A DNA stretch of 25,118 nt from JBEKCP01 sp050014815 (GCA_050014815.1 JBEKCP010000016.1:1-25118), one strand, 5' to 3'; positions 15,714 through 23,845 are shown, counted from the first letter of the stretch. Notes: generated from the sequence alone by a model not told the origin. Numbers and translations are program-made.

Positions 15714-18047
15714 TCACTCGGAACCTTTGATCGTGAACTCCTGTCCGATACCGGTCGGGAAAGTAACGACTCCCGGTTCCGGGTTCTGCGTGGCCACCGG
15801 TTTGCCGTCGGCAGACACCGAGACTGGGAATTGGGAACGCAGCGTACATGCGCGACCGGCCCGGGAAACGACCTTCGCCTGCGTCAACTTGCCGTTGCGC
15901 CACTCCAGGTCCACCTCGAACCCGCCGCGGGCTCGCAGACCCTTCACGCTGCCCGTCGGCCACGCCTTCGGCAGGGCGGGCAGCAGGTAAAGCAGGCCCA
16001 CGTGGCTCTGAAGAAACATCTCGCAGACGCTGCCGGGTGCGGCCAAGCCGCCGTCCAGTTGGAACGGCCCGGCCGTACACAGGTTCGGGTACGTGGGGCC
16101 GGCAATCTGGCACTTGAGCATTTCGTAGGCGCGCTCGGGTTCCAGCAGACGTGCCCAGAGGGCAATCTTCCAGGCGGACGACCAAGCCATGCCTTCGCCC
16201 CGCTCGCCGCGGGCCGCCAACGATTTCTTTGCGGCGGCGGCAAGGTCCGGCGTCGTCAGCGGGGAAATCTGCCGGCCCGGGAAGACCGCGACCAGATGTG
16301 AGAGATGCCGGTGCTTGTCCTTGGGGTCGTCGCGGTCCACCAGCCACTCCTGTAACTGGCCCCACTTGCCGATCTGTGGGCCGACGAGCTTGGCGCGCAG
16401 CGCGGCGAGTCTGTCGCGGTAGTCCCTATCGAGGCCCAGGGCGTCGGCCGCCTCGATGGTGTTGGTGAAAAGGTCCCAGATCAGTTGCTGCTCGTGCGAG
16501 ACACCGTCTTCCGTGGGGCCATGCTCCGGGGACCAGCCTTGGGGGGCGGCGAGCCGGCCGTCCGGCAGGGCCTTCAGGCGGCCCTCCCAGAACGCGCAGG
16601 CGTCCTTGAGGATCGGGTAGGCGTGGTCCTTCAGGTACGTGTTGTCGCCCGTGAAGGCGTAATGCTCCCAGATGTGCTGGCAGTACCAGGCGTTGCCGGG
16701 CGGATACCACCGCCAGCCGAGGCCGCCGGTGATGTTCTGCGAGTACCGGACAGTCCATCCGCGGGCGGGCTTGTCGTCAATCTGCAATTCCTTTGCCGCG
16801 CTAGTCGCCTTCGCCCACACAGGGATCTGAGCGCGGAAGTAGTCGAGCAACGGCAGAGCGCACTCGGACAGGTTCGCCGATTCCGCGGACCAGTAGGCCT
16901 CCTGCACGTTGATGTCGGCATGGTAATCGCTGTGCCACGGCGGGTTGTTCTTGTCGTTCCAGAGCCCCTGGAGATTGGCCGGCAAGCCGCCCGGCCGCGA
17001 GCAGGAGATGAGGAGGTAGCGGCCGAACTGGACCACGAGCGTTTCCAGTCCGACGTCGTCGCCGTCGGGCTTGTAGGCTTTCAGCCGCGCATCCGTCGGG
17101 AGGGACCGGCGCTGGGACGGGGCCGCCCCGAGGTCCAGGCGGAGGCGGTTGAAAAGCGCCTGGTAGCCCTTCACGTGTGCGGCCCGGAGTTCGTCATACG
17201 GTTTGGCCGATGCGGCCTGAAGTTGCTTCGCGAGGCGCTGATGCGGCGGCTCGCCGCGCCAGTTCCTCGTGTGGTCCATCACGTAGTCTGTGCCGGCGGC
17301 GAGGAACACGGTGAGTCCGTCGCAGCCCTTCAGCGCGATCTTGTCTCCTGCAACCGCGACGGAGCCGCCGTCCGCAAGCACCAGCACCTGCGATTCGTAC
17401 TTCATCCCGTTGGCGAGCGCCCCGGCGGCGGTGAGGCGGTTGCCCTCGGCGGTCACCAGAGCCTTGTGCATATCCGCCAGTTCGAGCGTGCCCGTGTACG
17501 AGCCGGGCTTGTCGGCCGTGAATCGTGCGACGAGTACCTGGTCGGGTAGGCTGGCGAAGAACTCGCGACTGAAGGTCACGCCGCTGCTCTGGTAAGTGAC
17601 GCGTACGACGGCGTCGGCGATGTTCAACTGCCGGCGGTAGTTCGTGGGCGCATCGCCGGAGGCGAGGCGGACCAACACATCGCCAAAGGCCTGGTACTCG
17701 CCCATGGTCCCGTAGCCGCCGGAGGGGTTCTCGTCGCCCGTCCAGAGGCTGTCCTCGTTGAACTGGATGCGCTCGGCCTCGACGGCGCCGAAGACCATGC
17801 CGCCCAGGCGGCCGTTGCCGATGGGCAGGGCTTCGGTCATCCACGTCTTCGCCGGCTGCACGTACCAGAGCGTCAGGTCGTCGCCTGGTGCGGCCGTCTC
17901 CCCGGCGAACGCGGCGAACGGCGCCGCGGCCTTGAGGTTGCCGGCGCCGGCGAGCAGGCCCGCCAACAGGGTGAGGGTGAGGTGTTTGCGCAGGTTCGTT
18001 CTCCTTGGTTTGGGGTTGTTGCTGGGTTGTGTTGACAGACTCTTCAT
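15714..18047 (-). CDS. GH95 family glycoside hydrolase (alpha-L-fucosidase-like), secreted
   Basis: 777 residues, the normal GH95 length. The family opening is clear (LWYVQPAKTWMTEALPIGNG, then ERIQFNEDSLWTG), as is the toroid region (GGLPANLQGLWNDKNNPPWH). Known GH95 enzymes (B. bifidum AfcA) use an Asn-x-Asn pair, a Glu acid and an Asp that activates the Asn. Here the positions read D378-I-N380, E508 (SPEHGP) and D665 (FQLDGGL), so the first Asn is Asp and the usual D-[GA]-N-F-G is D-G-G-L-A. Fucosidase specificity is therefore uncertain. The annotated ATG (18047) overlaps the stop of the upstream propeller gene as TAATG but lacks a Shine-Dalgarno. A better-placed CTG start at 17993 would give the signal peptide RKHLTLTLLAGLLAGAGNLKA directly. 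The heparinase-like gene follows, supporting glycan breakdown. Confidence 0.9.
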   Translation of the reverse strand: MKSLSTQPSNNPKPRRTNLRKHLTLTLLAGLLAGAGNLKAAAPFAAFAGETAAPGDDLTLWYVQPAKTWMTEALPIGNGRLGGMVFGAVEAERIQFNEDSLWTGDENPSGGYGTMGEYQAFGDVLVRLASGDAPTNYRRQLNIADAVVRVTYQSSGVTFSREFFASLPDQVLVARFTADKPGSYTGTLELADMHKALVTAEGNRLTAAGALANGMKYESQVLVLADGGSVAVAGDKIALKGCDGLTVFLAAGTDYVMDHTRNWRGEPPHQRLAKQLQAASAKPYDELRAAHVKGYQALFNRLRLDLGAAPSQRRSLPTDARLKAYKPDGDDVGLETLVVQFGRYLLISCSRPGGLPANLQGLWNDKNNPPWHSDYHADINVQEAYWSAESANLSECALPLLDYFRAQIPVWAKATSAAKELQIDDKPARGWTVRYSQNITGGLGWRWYPPGNAWYCQHIWEHYAFTGDNTYLKDHAYPILKDACAFWEGRLKALPDGRLAAPQGWSPEHGPTEDGVSHEQQLIWDLFTNTIEAADALGLDRDYRDRLAALRAKLVGPQIGKWGQLQEWLVDRDDPKDKHRHLSHLVAVFPGRQISPLTTPDLAAAAKKSLAARGERGEGMAWSSAWKIALWARLLEPERAYEMLKCQIAGPTYPNLCTAGPFQLDGGLAAPGSVCEMFLQSHVGLLYLLPALPKAWPTGSVKGLRARGGFEVDLEWRNGKLTQAKVVSRAGRACTLRSQFPVSVSADGKPVATQNPEPGVVTFPTGIGQEFTIKGSE
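17991..18006 (-). promoter_or_regulatory. Shine-Dalgarno and possible CTG start of the GH95 gene
   Basis: On the minus strand AAGGAG (18006-18001) is followed after seven bases (AACGAAC) by CTG (17993-17991), codon 19 of the annotated GH95 frame. The spacing and surrounding bases match AGGAG-7-ATG of the upstream propeller gene at 19582-19568. The downstream codons CACCTCACCCTCACCCTG also mirror AACCTCACCGTCACCCTG there. Either GH95 starts at CTG, or an ancestral ATG was lost and the coupled ATG at 18047 took over. Confidence 0.5.
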
Positions 18048-19570
18048 TATCGTGCCGCTGGCTGTGCCCGCAAATCCCAGCAGAGGATCGCGCCCTGGCC
18101 GGTTTCCTTGTTGACGGATCGGGTGAACATGAAGCCGTCGGCGAAGGCCGGGCGCATCCAGCATTCGTAGCCGCCCACGCCATGGTACTGTTTGAACGTC
18201 CGGGGGGCCAGGGCCTGCCCGGACAGCCTCAGATCCTTGGCCCCGGCGGTGCAGGACTGGTAGTAGCAGACGTGGGCAAGCGACTCGTGGCAATCGTCGC
18301 CGATCAGGACGAGGCGGTCGCCCCAGAGGTGGAGATGGCCGTGAATGCTCATCGAGTTGCTGACGTCCAAGTCGCTCAGCAGCGTGCCGTCGTCGGCCTT
18401 GAACGCCTTGACCCGCTTGTCCGGCAGGTTGGCGTAGAGTACGCCGTCGCGGTAGGCGAAGTAGGTTTCGCTGTGGGCCTCGTCTTTCGTCTGCCAGAGC
18501 AGCTTCGGGCCAATCTCGCTCAGGGCGAAAGCCGCCAGCGGCGCGGTGTCCCAATGCCCGACATTCGCCACCTTCTTGTAGGGCACGAACGCCTTGCCGT
18601 CGGCCACGATAAAGCCGTGGGTGGTGTTGAAGCTGATGCCGATCGGCTCGGTCCAGAGCACCTTGCCGGTCTTGGGCTCCACGAGTCGCATCTTCTGGTC
18701 CGCGCCGCTGCAAAGCGCATAGGTCTTGCCATTGATCACGGCGGGGCTGGGCACTCGCGAGGCGCCGTCGAGCTTCCAGAGTTCCTTGCCGGTGGCCGTC
18801 TCGAAGGCGTACAGCCGATCGGCGGGCACCATCGCCACCCCGTCGATCACGGTGAGCGGGCAAACCGTGGAACGCATGGCCTTCCGTCCGGGTTCCCGGA
18901 TCTGGGACGCCATGAGATCGAGATCCGCCCTGACGGGCACCCCCGCCATAACCGTCCTGTAGTGTTCCGGGTAATCGCCCACGTCGCTCTCCCAGAGCGG
19001 CTTGCCGGTGGCCAGATCCACAGCATAGACCCGGCCGGAAGTGCCGAGGTGGAAGACCTTGCCATCGCCGGCGGCCGGCGTGGGGCCGTAGTTGGGGTGC
19101 TTTCCCGCGCCGCGATTGAAGCCCTTTCCCGCGTAGACCTGCTTCCAGACGCTCTTGCCGGTCGCGGCGTCCAAGGCCAGGATCACGTCGTCCGCCACCA
19201 CGCTGTTCTTAGGGCTGAAGTAGGTGACGATCACCCGTCCTCCGGCCACGATCAGGCTGCACGATCCGCTGGGGTGGCTCTTGGGCCCATAGGTGTGCCC
19301 CCCATGGCTACTGGTCTTGCCATAACCCAGGTCGTCCTGCTCGCTGGTCCAGACGAGCCGGGCCTGACTCAGGTCGTCCAGAAGCGGCACGCGGGACTGG
19401 TCGGCAAAGGTGCCGTCGGGGCCGTTGTACCCCGGCCAGTCGTGCGTAAACTTCGGCGGATCCGCAACCACATTTGGTGGCGTTGCGCCGGGCGGGGATT
19501 CCGCCGCACTCAACATGGACGCGCTGGCGATGAGGCTCGCCAGCAGGGTGACGGTGAGGTTCTTGGACAT
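18047..19570 (-). CDS. Secreted PQQ-like beta-propeller protein, tandem paralogue A
   Basis: 507 residues. AGGAG at 19582-19578 is seven bases before the ATG at 19570, but too close to the ATG at 19576, so I chose 19570. Signal peptide 1-22 (MSKNLTVTLLASLIASASML). The mature part opens FTHDWPGYNGPDGTFADQS, nearly the same as its neighbour at 19622-21019. Blade motifs include LALDAATGKSVWKQ, YAVDLATGKPLWES, YAFETATGKELWKL and LVEPKTGKVLWTE, and it ends AILCWDLRAQPAAR. Clearly a tandem duplicate: the last ~85 bases of coding sequence are about 94% identical to the neighbour while much of the rest has diverged. Stops TAA TGA occur in tandem, and the GH95 ATG overlaps the first. Periplasmic; function unknown. 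Confidence 0.9.
   Translation of the reverse strand: MSKNLTVTLLASLIASASMLSAAESPPGATPPNVVADPPKFTHDWPGYNGPDGTFADQSRVPLLDDLSQARLVWTSEQDDLGYGKTSSHGGHTYGPKSHPSGSCSLIVAGGRVIVTYFSPKNSVVADDVILALDAATGKSVWKQVYAGKGFNRGAGKHPNYGPTPAAGDGKVFHLGTSGRVYAVDLATGKPLWESDVGDYPEHYRTVMAGVPVRADLDLMASQIREPGRKAMRSTVCPLTVIDGVAMVPADRLYAFETATGKELWKLDGASRVPSPAVINGKTYALCSGADQKMRLVEPKTGKVLWTEPIGISFNTTHGFIVADGKAFVPYKKVANVGHWDTAPLAAFALSEIGPKLLWQTKDEAHSETYFAYRDGVLYANLPDKRVKAFKADDGTLLSDLDVSNSMSIHGHLHLWGDRLVLIGDDCHESLAHVCYYQSCTAGAKDLRLSGQALAPRTFKQYHGVGGYECWMRPAFADGFMFTRSVNKETGQGAILCWDLRAQPAAR
18064..18148. repeat. Near-identical 3' coding segment shared with 19642-19726
   Basis: These 85 bases match 19642-19726 with five mismatches by eye, all transitions, while adjoining parts of the two genes are much less alike. 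They encode the closing strands FADGFMFTRSVNKETG and the GAILCWDLRA end. Recent gene conversion or strong constraint could explain the pattern. Confidence 0.8.
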
Positions 19571-19621
19571 GCCCATTCTCCTATGAGTTGACGTGAGTGT
19601 TTGGCAGGGTTGATGGATTCT

Positions 19622-21019
19622 TCATTTTTTACTCTCAGGGTGTGCCCGCAGATCCCAGCAGAGGATCGCGCCTTGGCCGGTTTCCTTGTTGACGGACCGG
19701 GTGAACATGAAGCCGTCGGCAAAGGTGGGCCGCATCCAACGCTCAATATAACCGGCAACCCCGGTGTACTTGCCAAACGTTCTCGGCGCCAACGGCTGAC
19801 CGGATAGTTTCAGATCTTTCACGCCCGGTGTGCCGGACTGGTAGAAGCAAGTATGGCCGAGCGATTCGTGGCAGGCGTCGCCTTCCAAGACGACGCGATC
19901 GCCCCAGAGATAAAAGTGACTAGTAATCTTTTGAATGAGGGCACTCAGCTCCGTTCCATCCTCGGCCCGGAACGCTGTCACATTCACAGATTTCCCTCCA
20001 TCGGTGGTCATGTTGGCATAGATCACGCCGTCGCGGTAGGCAAAATAGGGGTCGTAAGACAAGAGGTCCTTGGATTGCCAGAGGAGTTTGGCGCCGGTCT
20101 CGCTCAGGGCGAATGCCGCCAGGTGTACCGGTCCTGCCGCACCTTTGCCTGCACCCTTGTCTTTGCAGTACGGGACGAAGGCGCGGCCGTCGGCGACGAT
20201 GTAGGAGTATGCACTCATTATTTCCCGATTTAGCCATAGGTTGGCTTCGCACTTCTCGGTCCAAAGCACTTTGCCGCTTTTGGGCTCCACTAATCGCAGG
20301 GTCTCGTCCCCGCCGCTGCACACGGCGTAGACCCTGCCGCCGATCACAATCAACGGCGTATACAACGGCCGGCCCAGCCGCAGAGCGACGCCTTCGATGT
20401 CTTCGTCTTTCATCCGCGCCTTGGTGGCCAGCGCGTTCTTGTAGTACGCGGGGTAATCGCCGAGGTCGCTTTCCCAAAGCGGCTTGCCGGTGGCGAGTTC
20501 CAGGCAGTAGATGCGCCCCGCCGTACCAAGATGGAAGACCTTCCCGTCGGCGGCCGCTGGGGCCGGGCCATAATCCGTATGCTTGGACGCCCGCCGATGG
20601 TAGCCTTTGCCCGCGAAGATCTGCTTCCATCGGGTCTGGCCGGTCACGCCGTCCAGCGCCATCACGATGTCGTCGGCAACCACCTCGTCACGGGGCGTGA
20701 GGTATCCGACGATCACCATTCCGCCGGCCACGATCAAGTCGGCCGATCCGCTGGCCTTGCTCTTGGGGCCATAGACATGCCCGCCCTTGCTGCTGGTTTT
20801 TCCGTGTCCCAGGTCGTCGTGCTCGCTGATCCAAAGGAGCCTGGCTTTGCCGAGGTCCTCAAGAAGGGGCACTCGCGAGAGGTCGGCATGGGTGCCGTCG
20901 GGACCGGTGTACCCCGGCCAGTCATGGGTGATCGTCGGCAAGTCGGCCGCCTGGGTACACAGCGCCAGGCCCAGGGCAACGATCGTGCTGCGGCAGAGGT
21001 GCAATGCAGGGGTCTTCAT
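19622..21019 (-). CDS. Secreted PQQ-like beta-propeller protein, tandem paralogue B
   Basis: 465 residues from the ATG at 21019, with a weak ribosome site. The signal peptide is about 1-24 (MKTPALHLCRSTIVALGLAL, then CTQA). The mature start THDWPGYTGPDGTHADLS and the whole blade order follow paralogue A: MALDGVTGQTRWKQ, YCLELATGKPLWES, LVEPKSGKVLWTE, HLAAFALSETGAKLLWQS, ending AILCWDLRAHPESKK. It lacks the A segment around YAFETATGKELWKLDGAS, so it has about one fewer PQQ-like motif (465 versus 507 residues). The 51-base gap to paralogue A aligns with the GH95 junction. An intergenic palindromic repeat lies just upstream at 21050-21084. Function unknown. Confidence 0.9.
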   Translation of the reverse strand: MKTPALHLCRSTIVALGLALCTQAADLPTITHDWPGYTGPDGTHADLSRVPLLEDLGKARLLWISEHDDLGHGKTSSKGGHVYGPKSKASGSADLIVAGGMVIVGYLTPRDEVVADDIVMALDGVTGQTRWKQIFAGKGYHRRASKHTDYGPAPAAADGKVFHLGTAGRIYCLELATGKPLWESDLGDYPAYYKNALATKARMKDEDIEGVALRLGRPLYTPLIVIGGRVYAVCSGGDETLRLVEPKSGKVLWTEKCEANLWLNREIMSAYSYIVADGRAFVPYCKDKGAGKGAAGPVHLAAFALSETGAKLLWQSKDLLSYDPYFAYRDGVIYANMTTDGGKSVNVTAFRAEDGTELSALIQKITSHFYLWGDRVVLEGDACHESLGHTCFYQSGTPGVKDLKLSGQPLAPRTFGKYTGVAGYIERWMRPTFADGFMFTRSVNKETGQGAILCWDLRAHPESKK

Positions 21020-21049
21020 TGGCCGGGTTCCCTAGGGTTGATGTTTCGT

Positions 21050-21084
21050 CGGCCGAAGGGGACTGTCCCCGTGAACGGTTACCC
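21050..21084. repeat. Short form of the GGGGACWGTCCCC repeat family
   Basis: CGGCCGA, then GGGGACTGTCCCC, then GTGAACGGTTACCC lie in the gap between two propeller genes. The left part matches the start of the 93-bp unit (2846) and the right part matches the tail after its second copy (3018-3043). It therefore looks like the long element with its interior missing. The GGGGACTGTCCCC core is palindromic apart from its central base. Confidence 0.82.
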
Positions 21085-21091
21085 GGGATTT

Positions 21092-23029
21092 TTACGGCTT
21101 CTTCCGCAAATCATAGCAGTAAACGCCGTCGTATCCGCGAATGAAGATCCGGCCCTCGACCATCGGGAACGTCATGAACTTGTTGTGATACGAGGTGGTT
21201 TGCGGGTTCGGCTGGCTCCAGAGGCAGAGTTTTTTGAACGTCTCGGGCGTGGCGCCCAACACGACCATCTCGCTGTGCCCATGGGAGCCGTCGAGGCTCA
21301 GGACCACGCGGTCCTCGACGAACGCGGCATATCCCTCGTTGAACGGCCCGCTACCCTTGTATATGGCCAGGTCCTTGCCCGTGGCGGCGTCGTAGAGGTG
21401 CGACTCGCCTGGCCCGCCGACCACGACGTATTTGCCGTTGACGGCCGGCGGGGCATCGCCGGCGGCGTGCGTGGCCGGGCTCTGCCAGGCCTGCTCGGCC
21501 TTCTGGACTGTAAGGCGGTAAGCGGTGATGGTTCCGGCCGCATTCGTGTAGCTCACGTCGTTGCGCTGGGGGAAGCCGTTGAAATCCTTGGGGACGATCC
21601 CGGCGGCCGTCACGTACATCATGTCGCCGAAGATGCTCACGCCCTTGTTGGGGTTGGGCGGGAGCTCGATTTCCCAGACGGTCTTGCCGGTCTTGGGCTC
21701 CAGGCAGAGGGCCGTAACGACGGCCCCGCGGTCTTTGCCTTGCGTGCCCGCCGTCATCGCGACGACGTACTCCCGGCCCTGGTGGGTCCACTTGGCCGGC
21801 ACCTGGAAAGGATGGCTCTTCCCCGGCAGCTTCCAGAGCTGTTTGCCGCCGGCCGGATCGATGCCATAAAGTGTCGAGCCGTGGTCGGGCACGATCAGCG
21901 CGCCGCCGGCATGGATCGGCGCCGTACACATGTTCCGCGCGCCGCTCCAAGGCACGACCCCTTGGGCCGACATGCCGGGCAGTTCCCAGAGCACCTTGCC
22001 GGTAGCGATTTCGACGGCGTAGAGCAGGCCGGAACTGGTCATGGCGAAGACCCGGCCGTCGGCCACGCAGGGCGTGTTGTTGACGACCCCGCCCTTGTGG
22101 CTCGGCTGGTTCATGGCCTTGCCCGCCAAGACCGTCTTCCAGAGCGTCTTGCCGGTGGCCGCGTCCATGGCGACCATCACCTCGTCGGCCTGCACGAGGT
22201 ATTTCTCTTTCATGTAGGGCGACAACTCCGTTACGCCGGCCTTCTTCGCCTCGGCCTTGATGCTCTTGAACTGTTCCATGTACCGGTCGCCCGCGGGCTG
22301 GTAGTAATGCACGAACGCCTTGCCCTCGCCGACCACGACGCTGGCGCCGCCGCCCATGGTCCGGTCGTTGAGCGCGAAGCGATCGTAGTTCAAGGCGTTG
22401 CCGTTGCCCTGGGGGATCAGCTCTTCGCTCTTCCAGACCAGCCTCGCGTCCGTGTTGAAATCCTCCACGAGCGCAAGCCCGCAGGGCGCGGCGGCGAAGC
22501 TGGTGAACGGCCCGGACCAGTCCGGCCAGTCCTTGCCGGCGGAGAAGGCGTTCTCTTTGCGGAGTTCCGCCTCGGTGCGGACGGCGCCGCGCAGCTTGCC
22601 GGTCTTCTGCTGGCTGTCCTGCCAGGTGCCGGAGATCCGGCCGGCGTCGATTGCGGCATGGATCGTGTATCGCTGCTCGTAATCGCTGCGCTGCCCCTGG
22701 TAGAGAAAGACGCCTTGGATCGTGCCGGCGTCGATGGTCAGCTCGCTGACGATCTGCCGCACACTCAGGCGGCCGGGGATCCGGATCTTGCCGTCGCGGA
22801 CCGAGGCCCGCAGGTACACGTCGCCCTGATGCACGGCCGCGCCCACTCCCCACGTTGGCGTATAGGTCGCGCCGCCGTTTTCCAGCACCAGGGTGACGAA
22901 CTTGTAGTCGCCCGGCGGTGGGATGATGGTCTGGTCTTCTGCCGCGGCAGTTGCCGCGGTGCTGATGGCCGAGAGCAGCAGGCCCAACGCGGCCGCCCAG
23001 GCCGCCCGATGTCGCAGATTGATGGCCAT
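21092..23029 (-). CDS. Large secreted PQQ-like beta-propeller protein with extra N-terminal domain
   Basis: 645 residues. The ATG at 23029 has AAAGGA about six bases upstream and a signal peptide (about 1-30). Residues about 33-155 form a beta-rich domain (YKFVTLVLENGGATYTP, YTIHAAIDAGRISGTW) absent from the other propellers; it reads like a repeated calycin- or jelly-roll-like sandwich, but no family is assigned. The propeller starts at DWPDWSGPFTSF (167) with blades VAMDAATGKTLWKT, YAVEIATGKVLWEL, YGIDPAGGKQLWKL and LCLEPKTGKTVWEI. It ends GYDGVYCYDLRKKP, sharing the C-[YW]-D-L-R close. Upstream lies the 23066-23100 palindrome, and 72 bases separate it from paralogue B. Probably periplasmic; function unknown. 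Confidence 0.9.
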   Translation of the reverse strand: MAINLRHRAAWAAALGLLLSAISTAATAAAEDQTIIPPPGDYKFVTLVLENGGATYTPTWGVGAAVHQGDVYLRASVRDGKIRIPGRLSVRQIVSELTIDAGTIQGVFLYQGQRSDYEQRYTIHAAIDAGRISGTWQDSQQKTGKLRGAVRTEAELRKENAFSAGKDWPDWSGPFTSFAAAPCGLALVEDFNTDARLVWKSEELIPQGNGNALNYDRFALNDRTMGGGASVVVGEGKAFVHYYQPAGDRYMEQFKSIKAEAKKAGVTELSPYMKEKYLVQADEVMVAMDAATGKTLWKTVLAGKAMNQPSHKGGVVNNTPCVADGRVFAMTSSGLLYAVEIATGKVLWELPGMSAQGVVPWSGARNMCTAPIHAGGALIVPDHGSTLYGIDPAGGKQLWKLPGKSHPFQVPAKWTHQGREYVVAMTAGTQGKDRGAVVTALCLEPKTGKTVWEIELPPNPNKGVSIFGDMMYVTAAGIVPKDFNGFPQRNDVSYTNAAGTITAYRLTVQKAEQAWQSPATHAAGDAPPAVNGKYVVVGGPGESHLYDAATGKDLAIYKGSGPFNEGYAAFVEDRVVLSLDGSHGHSEMVVLGATPETFKKLCLWSQPNPQTTSYHNKFMTFPMVEGRIFIRGYDGVYCYDLRKKP

Positions 23030-23065
23030 GTGGCTTTCCTTTCTCGATGCCCTATTCTGATTTCG

Positions 23066-23100
23066 TAGCCGTTCACGGGGACTGTCCCCGTAAACGGCTA
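23066..23100. repeat. 35-bp near-perfect palindrome of the GGGGACWGTCCCC family
   Basis: The left arm TAGCCGTTCACGGGGAC and right arm GTCCCCGTAAACGGCTA pair at 16 of 17 positions around one central T. On the transcribed minus strand the odd position becomes a U-G wobble, so the RNA hairpin is intact. It contains the family core and the GTGAACGG arm. It sits 36 bases upstream of the propeller ATG at 23029 and 58 bases after the small secreted gene, so it could act as an attenuator or RNA-processing site. Confidence 0.85.
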
Positions 23101-23158
23101 AATGCCCTTGCCTCTCGCCCCAGGAGCGGTTACAGCCCGGGGCGCGGCCCTCGTCGTC

Positions 23159-23563
23159 CTACTTCGCCTTCTTGTGGCCGGCATCCTCGCGGAGCACCAG
23201 CACGCTGACGGCCTTCTTGCCGTCCTCGGCGACGGTCACGGTGACGTGCTTGCCGGCCTTCACGTCGGCCATAGCGCCGTCGGCCACCTTGGGATGCTTG
23301 ACCTCCTTGCCCCTGGAGTTGGTGGTGGTCTCGTCTTCGGCCGTCTGGACCTGAACCTTGGTGGCTGTCCCGGTCTCCAGGGTCTTCTCCTCGGCGGCGG
23401 CTCCCCTCTTCGTCACGGTGATGGTCAGCGAGGCGGCGTCCACGCGGGCCACCACGCCCGTGACCGTTGAGGTCGTCACCTTTGGGGCCCTGTCTCTCGC
23501 CAACGCGGGCACGACCAGGGCTGCGAGCAAGAACAAGGGTGCGCACACATAAACCTTCTTCAT
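23159..23563 (-). CDS. Small secreted beta-rich protein, function unknown
   Basis: 134 residues. AAGGAG lies eight bases before the ATG at 23563; the frame is open further upstream to 23641 but that would bury the signal peptide (1-22, MKKVYVCAPLFLLAALVVPA then LA). The mature part is a short beta-barrel-like chain of alternating hydrophobics (TSTVTGVVARVDAASLTITV, then KAGKHVTVTVAEDGKKAVSV). It has a polar Thr/Glu/Lys loop in the middle and a basic tail (REDAGHKKAK). The TGVVxxVDxxSLTITV pattern resembles DUF5666-like or OB-like secreted domains, but I cannot assign a family. A small 5-bp stem (GCCGC/GCGGC) precedes its Shine-Dalgarno. No partner is evident apart from the flanking propeller genes. 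Confidence 0.78.
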   Translation of the reverse strand: MKKVYVCAPLFLLAALVVPALARDRAPKVTTSTVTGVVARVDAASLTITVTKRGAAAEEKTLETGTATKVQVQTAEDETTTNSRGKEVKHPKVADGAMADVKAGKHVTVTVAEDGKKAVSVLVLREDAGHKKAK

Positions 23564-23845
23564 CGAAACACTCCTTGCCGCACACGGCGGCTGTCTAGAG
23601 AAAACGGAATGGAACACCTTACACTCATAATCCAACCCCACGGCGGGTGAAAAGTTCCGGTCGCCCGGGAAAAATGGAAAACAGGTGACATTTCATGGGT
23701 TAGAGCCGAATTGGCTGCCTTGTCTTCATGGTCGTCGCAGTTTTTTGACCAAACGGGATGAACTCGCGCGTCAAGAATCTCTGGCCGGATTGGGGCGATG
23801 AACGGCATGCGGAACGCGAAACACCGCCATGAAGCTTCGGCCGCC
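23564..23845. other. 282-base intergenic gap with no recognised gene
   Basis: No convincing ORF, RNA gene or repeat is visible. It contains the Shine-Dalgarno and a small stem next to the 23563 start, and a T-run around 23741-23746. A promoter for the minus-strand genes could be here but none stands out. The GC content is lower than in the coding DNA around it. Confidence 0.5.

Noticed and set aside
20531..23068. 845-codon plus-strand ORF
   Set aside because: It spans the antisense of two propeller genes and the intergenic repeat between them; a composition artefact.
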